A DNA stretch of 53,226 nt from positions 1 through 53,226 of IMG/VR virus record IMGVR_UViG_3300022594_000007; one strand, written 5' to 3'. A model generated the notes under the pieces. It did not search any database. It saw only the letters and a program-made list of their open reading frames with translations, and was not told the DNA's origin. Origin of the DNA: a virus. Position 1 is the stretch's first letter; each line of letters begins with the position of its first letter. The position numbers were made by a program, and so were the translations under genes. This document shows positions 18,101 through 27,100 of this stretch, in pieces.

Positions 18101-21100
18101 GTTAACAAATGATAACTGAGTTTCTACGTCACCCAATTGTGAAATTAAAGTGGAGTAGTAGGGATTTGGAACCTGTTGAACTCCAAGACCTGTTGAAACA
18201 GTAATAAACTCTGGAACACTACCCAGTGTGTTGGTAATATAAGCAATTTGACTTGTTAAACTGTCTCGCTGTGATTGTGCCGCACTACGCTCAGTTAATA
18301 ACAAACTTGCATCATTATTTGTAGTATTCTGAGGATTTAGCACAACTGCATAGTTTTCACTAGGAGCATAGTTATCCCAAGATGTAGTCCAGTACGGCAA
18401 CACTCCAAAGCCACCGGAGAAGCTGTATGGCAATGTATCTACTTTAACTGCCGGATAGTCAAATCCTACCATTAACTGACCAAGTTGGTTAGCACCAGGC
18501 ATACCCGACATTGGAGCATAGTAATCTTGTATTCTATCAACGGCTGTAAACAAACTAACGTCTTTTGGATATGTTATTTCAATCTTAGTTTGTATTGTAG
18601 GAACTGCATTCAACTGTAGAATTGCAAATTTCTTGTTGTACGAAGTATCTGCTTGCTCGTATGTAGTTGTACGGCCTGTTGGACTGTACATAACATATGA
18701 TGAACCTGTGTTTGTTACAAAAGGTTTTTCAGAAGTTATAATAGAGAACGAATCTGCTAACTGTAAAACTCCGTTTATAGTTAATGTAATAAGTCCTTTG
18801 TCATGTGATGGTACCCATGTTAGTGGGAAACGATATGCACTACCGTCGGCTGTAAACTTATCAGTAAAGTATTTGCTACCAATTTCTCTTCCAAAACCCA
18901 CACGGTCAAACTTTAATGTTACTGCTGTAGAGCGAACTTTATTATTTGCTAACTGTGCATAGGCTGTTGCTGTTACTACTTTTGGACCTCCTCCGCCTGT
19001 AATTACAACAGTTGGAGTTGATGCGTAGCCTGATCCAGGGTTGGTTACAATAATCTTGTAGACTGCACCGTTAGAAATATAAGCATCAGCAGTTGCGCCA
19101 GAGCCTAAGTCGCCAGGTGCTGGAATGATTTGAACCGCTGGAGCAAACTGATATCCAGAGCCGCCGTTGGTTACTAATATTTCTCCAACGTGGTAAGCAT
19201 AGTTTTTAAACCAGTTATTCCATGGAGCAACTAAAAGTTCACCGTTACCAAAGCCTACTGTACGGAAACGTTTCTGATTCTGATCCCAATAGCTAGGTAA
19301 GTCAAAGTCTGTAACTAGTGTACTGCTGTATTCAGTTGCTGTATAGTTTACAGTAAAGTTACGAATCTTAGTATGGTAAGGTTTAACTTCGTTAATGTAA
19401 GATTCATAGTAACTACTGTCTTGTAGTTTATATGTTGGACGTTGATCTAATTGACCAGCATGATTAGTTACGCTAATAAACGTAGTCTTAAATGCCCAGT
19501 CTAGATTCTTCTGTTCGCTAAACGCATACTTAACTGCCTTAAAGAATAATGTATTCCAATTTACTTTTAGATCAGATATGAATAGATCTTTTCTTAACGC
19601 TTCTAAGATATAGAATAGTTCTGCGTCTGGGGTTTGGTCAAATTCAGTTTGGTCAAATGATGAAATTTCGTCAAACGCATATACAGAATTAACAGTATTC
19701 CATAGGTTGCTGGTAATTTGAATAGTACCGTTTTCGCTCACCATTAGATCCCAGTTAGCATCAAATGTACCTACAAGGTTACCTGGAGCAGTTCTTCTTA
19801 GGATTAGGTATCGGCCATCGCCGCCGTTTCTAACTTTTACATAGTTACCGGCTGGTAGATCTTGTACAATATCTAATTCGTATGTGCTATCAACTGTAGT
19901 GATAGGAGGCTGTAATGCATTGTATGATGGATCGTACCAGTTTACATAATTCCAATAGTATGTTGTATTGAACGTTTGTGTCTTAGTCTTACTCCATTCC
20001 TGACGTCTAGCATTCCATTGATAGATTGACCAACGGCCATTACTATTACTATCAGTTTGAACTGCTATAGTGTATGGACGAATGTTTGCGGTCGCCGTTG
20101 TGTAACCTGAACCAGGATTGATAATGTCAAAGTTAAAAATTCTGCCTTGACTGTCTATCATAGTTCTTATAACTGCGCCTGTACCGTCACCTGTAATTTC
20201 AATATACGGTGCATTGTTTGGATTGTATCCGTAACCTGCATTTAAAATATTAACAGTATCAATACCACCGTTAGTGTTAGGAACAACTTCAACTACTGCC
20301 TGCACAAAGAATTTAGTGATTGTAAAATTCAATGTAGCAATGTCAGGAACTGTTGTATCGTAAAGTCCTAAATTTGTTGCTGGAATTTCTTCCATAGCAT
20401 TTAAATTATCAAATTTACGAACTCCGTTGATTAGAGTTTTTGCTAATACGGTGTTTGCATATTCAAAGATATTTCGCATAGCTTCAAATCTGTCAACAAA
20501 CATACTTTGGCGCGGACGGATTCCAATGCCGTACTGCAAACGTTTTGGTAATGATGGATCAGGAACTGCGTTACCTAAAGTGTCATGACCTAAAATACTG
20601 TCAATCATCTTTTGCTCTAGCATACTGTTAGGCATGCTTTCTGGATTGCCTTCCTCGACTAATAACCATTCTGTATGAATAGCAGTAGGATTGCTTATAG
20701 AATCCATTTCAATAGCAAGATGAATATTTTCAGATACTAATGAATTCTTATAGTTGACTAATGCTATTGCACTAGGGCCAACTATTGTTGCATAACGTAA
20801 TCCCTGTGCTTGCGGATTACTAATAATACTAGCAACTTCGTAAGCACTAATTCTTCTGTTAGTTGATGCAGGAATAACTGTTTTGTTCTTGACCCAGAAA
20901 TAGTAAATGTTTGTAAATGAACTTGAAACAGAATTATAAACTTGTTTTACACTCATTACCGAGTTGTCACCAAATTTTGGTTGTCCGCTTACGCCTAACG
21001 CAAGGCCTTCTGGAGTATCTGCTAACGCACTCCACTGGCTTGGTAAGTACTCACTGGCTACCCATTCGTAAACATCAAAAGTACTACCTGGGAATACTCC

Positions 21101-24100
21101 TCCCCAGTTGTTTCTTCTGTATTCGTAATCCCCTTGCTCATACCACATGTATTTTACTGAGCTTAGATCCCACCATAGTTCACCTACGTGTTCATCAATC
21201 CAGTTAGTGTTTGTGTCAACAACAACACCTGTTACACCAATGCTGTAAACAGCAGGATCAAATAGAGATTTGAATCTTAACTCTTGATCTGCTTGCCCTG
21301 GAATATTGCCCTTAATTGGATCAATGAATTCTAGGTAATCAACAATTTCTTCATTAAAATCGTCGATGGTGATTACACGGTTAACTTTATTAAGGTCAAC
21401 TAGATCATTCTCAGTACGAGATAATTTCCATGTTTCTGTTGTGCCATCTTTACCTGTGAATACTACAAGTTGTCCTGTACCAACTCCGTTGATCTTACTT
21501 GTTGGGGCGCCAACAAGTACTTTATCTTTTGTAATAGTTGCATTATTACCAAAACTACTGCTACTAGCTACTTGGGCAGATTCAATTTGCTGACCGTAAG
21601 CAAAGTAGTTGTTGTACTGATTATAGACGTATGCAGATCCAGAATTTGTTATACCGGATACAAAGGTTGTTGCTCCGGAGTCCCAAGATGGAATATTAGT
21701 TCTCATGCCACTTGCAGGATCCAATGTGTAAGGAGTAGCCGAAGTAGAGTTTATTCTTGCTGAATACTTGTCAAAAGTTGTAGTTCTTGTATAGGCATTT
21801 CCAAACGCTGTAATTACAAGTGTATTATTATTTGTAGGGCTTACTGCAAAATCGTAGCCAAATGTTAGTCCGCTAATTTGATTTGGAGACTGGATAACTT
21901 GGTTAACTACATATCCTGCGCTAGTTAATGTTGAAACAACAACTGCACCTTTTGTAATTCCTTCTTGATAAGAAGGTAATGATGTAAACAAGAATTTTGC
22001 ATCGTTAGACATAACAACTTTTACACCAAGACCATATGATTGATCTAGTCCTAAAGATGCATAGGTAATTACCTGCGTTAGATGTAATGTTGTATTAGTT
22101 AAAGTATAGATTATAATTTCGCCGGCGCCCGGAGCACCAACAGCAACATATGACACACTAGAAGTACCGGTTGTTGTACCAAAGTCACTAATTGAATAAC
22201 CAAATTGTGCATTTGATGTAGATGTTGTAATGTACAATGCCGATACGTTTGTTGCTGTAATGTTTACGTTTGTTGCAGTAACATCAGACAATGTATATTG
22301 ATATACACGACCATTAGCTTCGCCAGGAGCACCAATTAACAAGAACTTACTGCCTGCCTGTTGTTGTATTGCCATATCTTGGCCAAACAAACTTCCAGCT
22401 TGTGCATCAGGACTACCAATAACGTGCAATGTGTTTTGGAAAGTTGTTAATGTATTGATGTTTGAAATTTTAACTAGGCCGCAATTATCTAATCGGTTGC
22501 CTGTTACATTATTAACACCGTATGCGACATGCTGTGTAGAACTTGTAGAAAGTTTTAAATTACTTGCATTTGGCGCACTAACAATAAACAATCCATCATC
22601 AGGTTGATGAAGAACTTTTGCACCAAAGTTTCCGCAAATTGCAGAGTCAGAATAGATAACTGAGGAATCGTTTAGTTCCCAGCTTGTAATAGAAGACAAT
22701 GCTGTAACAATTTCATTGTCTACATTTCTCACTAGTTCTTGAGTATAATAGTAAACGCGGCCGCCGCCTGTGTTGGCTCCTTGACCTAATGTAGAATTTA
22801 CATATCCTGGTGCAGAAACAAGTAATGTATTATTATCTGAGGACGCATAGATTGTTGATCCGTATCTTGCACCTTCGCTAGAAATACCACTAGTTAACGC
22901 ATTGCTTGTAAAGTTATCAACTTTTTCAAACACGGCCCATTTGCCATATTGATCATTGACCCATACTTTATTACCTGCTGAAGATTTTTCTAGAACAGGA
23001 TTGTATCGAATATCATCAAACTTGTCTAATCTTGCTGATGTAAATTGGAACAATAATCCAACCATTGTTTCTGAACTTGCTGGAATGTTTGTCAGTGTAG
23101 TGTTTACTAAGAATGTAAACGGACTAGGAACTCCAACTACGATGTAAATGGCATCTAAGCCTGTGCTAAAACGAGTCACACTAACAATGTCACCGACTTT
23201 TAAACCGTGTTGCATGTCAGTTGTGAATGAGAACTGATTTGGAGCACCTGTTAATAATTCAGCTGATACTGCTTTTGCATCAATCTGAGTATAACGCAAT
23301 ACATCCCAATCGCCGTCTTCTTTAAAGCCTAACCATAATACATCACCTTCAGAAAGTTGTGCAGGATTAGCAATATCTAAAATACTGTTTTTGTTATAAA
23401 CTGTTGCCTTAACGTCGTCGTAATGTACAAATCCAGCTGTTGGCATTTTTATACTGTTACTGTTATAGGTAGCAGTAGTAGTTGCAAACACAGAATCTGA
23501 AGTATAATCATCAGGTTTTACTAATAGATCGTAAGGTGTTTTGTAGTAAATTAAATCATTAGCTACTGTAGGTACTTGATCAATAAATTCAATCAGTTGA
23601 GGATTTTCAAAGAATTTAGAATCACTCAATGACACTTCAAGTTCACGTTTTGTGTTAAGGCCGCCGTATGTACCAACACGCAATGCCCAAGTTTCATTAT
23701 AGGTAACTTGTCCTTTTAGATTATGAATACTTGCTTTTGCTAGTTTGTCAATAGCATTCTTTGTACCTTTTTCTTTGATGTATCCTTGATAAAATTTGTA
23801 CTGTGCAATAGGATCATTAAAGATATTGTCTAGATAAATTCTAGGAGTATAGCCTGTTAGGTGCTGTGCCATCTTTTCTTGGCCAGCATCAAAGTTATCA
23901 ATATCTAAACTATAGAAATCTTCAAATTGATTAATCTTATAATCAAAGTTTGGATATAATTTAGGTACAGGTTTACCTGGTAACAAACTCCAAGATGCAA
24001 AATTAAAACTTGCTGTTCCTGGAATTAATTTATTAGTACCGTAATATTTTCCGTTGTAACGAACAATGTCTCCTGCTTGGTAGTCAGTGTATTGTGCCCA

Positions 24101-27100
24101 AGTTTGAATTTCTGCATTGTCGTAGACAAATCCAGGACTAAAGAAATCACCTGTCCAGTTTGCAGTTCTAAAGCCGTTTACATTAATACGTTGCTGACGA
24201 TAGCCTGTTTCAATTTGATAGATAATATCACCAAACAGACTTATGTTGCTCATAATAATAGCATGTTCTTTTTGTACTGTACTAAACTGTGTAAAGAAGA
24301 TACCTTCAGTAGTATTAATTGTTTGAATTATGAAATAGCTGTCTTGACGGCTAATTGTATAATTGTGTTGGGGGAATGGACCGCCATCTGTTTTATACAG
24401 ATTGTATTCGTAGTATGGATTTTCTAAATCGTCAACTACACCAGAAGTCATTTTAAATTTTACTTTATCAGCAAAAGGACTTAGTGTAATAATAGAGTTA
24501 GGTTGCCAGTTTTGTGTTGTCCAGTATAAGAATTCTCTACCACTAAATGTCCAGTCCATTACTTCGTTTAAGTCTGGCTGTACTTCATCAAAAACAAATC
24601 CTTGCTCAGTTAACCATTCACCATAACCGACGATTATATCAAATATTGCCTGTACAGTTGGAAATGTTGTGCCATAAGGTATTAACGTAACATCAGTATC
24701 AAAACTTGATGCGCCATAAACTGTTACTCCGCCTTGGCTAGGCAATGTTGGAAGTTGCTGGAAATATTGTGAGCTACCAAATGACTGACCTGCTGTATGC
24801 GGCAATGTTGTAATGTAATATCCACCTGCGTGTGATACATATTGACCTTTTTGGTAGAACTTACCGGCTGTCCATGTTACATAAGCAACACTTACGCCGC
24901 CCACGTTAATTACTGGATCAACGTTTGTTCTAATTGGTTTATAGATTCTAAAGTAAGGACGATGTTTATCGTAACCACGAATAGTGTAGCCATCTGTACC
25001 TTTCTGTACAATGATACCAGATGCCGCAAATGTGTTTGAAGGATTACTTTGATTAAAGTAAATTGCATAATCTTCTTGTGGTAACAATACGCCAGGGTTA
25101 GTACTTGTTGGGTCAACCGCATCAATAATGATGCGCATTTTTTCTTTACTAATAAATCCGCCCATCTTGGCAAATAAATTATAGTCAATATTTGACAACT
25201 CTTTTTGCAACTGAGTAGCATAACCGTAGGTACGTTGATTATTTGCTTCAATCAATAGTACGCTGTAACCTGATGCACGAATTCTATTGCCGTTGATATC
25301 TGTTTGATTCCATAGCAATAGTTGTGAAATATCTAAGAACTTTTGAACATCTTCTTTAACTAACTGTGTTGCCTGGCTATTTGCAGTTACTAGTTTAGTT
25401 GTGTATCTATACTGGCCTGCTTTGTTCTTAATCATTCTGCTAGGGTCAAACATGTATGCAGAATAAATTGCAGGCTGTGTTAGTGCTAATAACACTTGTA
25501 AAGCAAACGGCCATAGACTGCTCTTACGCCATGCTGTTTCTGCCGGGCCTTGGTCACCAAATGTCCACTGGCTGTCTAATAATGCACCATTGATGTTTCC
25601 TAAGATATTAACAACATCTAATGTTAGTAAGTTTCCTTGTTCATCTACAGGAATAATATCTAAAAGTTTAGGACGAACGTATAGAGGATCTATACCTGCA
25701 CGGTCGCCTTGACGAATGCGGCCTTCGCTTAAATCTTGCCATAACAATAAATTGCCACGAGTATACGGATATGGACCATACTGAGTATCCCACCATGTTG
25801 GTTTGATTGTAAAGCCCAACATTTCCCAAGGGTGTGTATGAGGACGATCAGTGTCAAAATACCACTTGTAAACTGCTCTCCAATGTCCTGGTAAAGGCAA
25901 ACCTGTTACAAGATCCTGTGCGGCATGGTTGCCGTAGTTCCAAGTCTTTGGATCTAAAGAATTAAATGTTTCGTTAGTTTGATAATCAATACCAAAGAAC
26001 CCTGCCCACTTTAGGAATTCAGGAATTAAAATATTGTTAACGTCAAAAGGTCCGTACAGATTGTTACGGAACGCACCTGGAAGAATTTTATTAATGTCTA
26101 ATAATTCTTTGTTGTAGTGTACTTTTAAGTTATTGTAAATTCTAGTTTCTAGTTCTAAAATAACATTGTCGCGATAGTCGTTGTATGCAACAGTAATGCT
26201 ACCATCGTGACCTTGTATAACTTTAGTAGGTTCAATATAAGTGTCGTCTACATAAATTGTAGGCATATACGCTGGATACAATCCTAACTTTGTAGGAGTT
26301 GGAGGAACGTAAGAACCAGCTGTATCACCGTAGTCTTTGACTACAATAGTATCTCCATTTTTTAATGTTGCAGATATATGAACGACAGGAGTTATTTGAT
26401 CAAATGTATAATCTCTATCAACAATCAGTTGAGTTCCGTTTAGATACACTAATACACAACGATCACTTAATACTGTGTTATCGTATTTTTCAATCAAGCT
26501 GTATGTTGTAATTCTATTGTCAGTAACTGTATATGTTCTAGTAATTGCATCTGTGCCAAATGCAACCATATCAGAATAACCGTAGGCAAAAGAACTATTC
26601 TTACCAGTAGTTAATCCAAGCATAACAGTATCTACTGCTTCTTCTGGACTGTAATTTCCTTGTAGCTCTGTTACTCGTTTTACAAAAGCTAACTTAAATT
26701 GTTGATAATGATCTGCAACTTTTTTAACTGCATCAATTACGCTATGTTCTTTATTACCAATAAAAAATTGTGCAAAACATAAAGGAGTACCGTGACTTAT
26801 TAATCTAGTTCCGTATTGTGCTACAGGTCCTAGATCTCTTAAATTGCTATCACCAGGGAAATTGCCTACTAGATCAATAGGTTGTCCTACTGAAATATCT
26901 TTTAGACTGTGAGTTATTTCTGCTAGTGTAAATTCACTAATAGGTCCGTTAAGTGGATTATTAGTTGCAGATAATGTTAGGTCAAAAAATCCGTTACCGT
27001 TAGGAGGAGATTTTGTATAGATATTAAATTGTACTCGATCTTTGACAATTAGGTCACTTGTAAAGAACACAAAATAACGACTACCTTCTGATACAAACCA

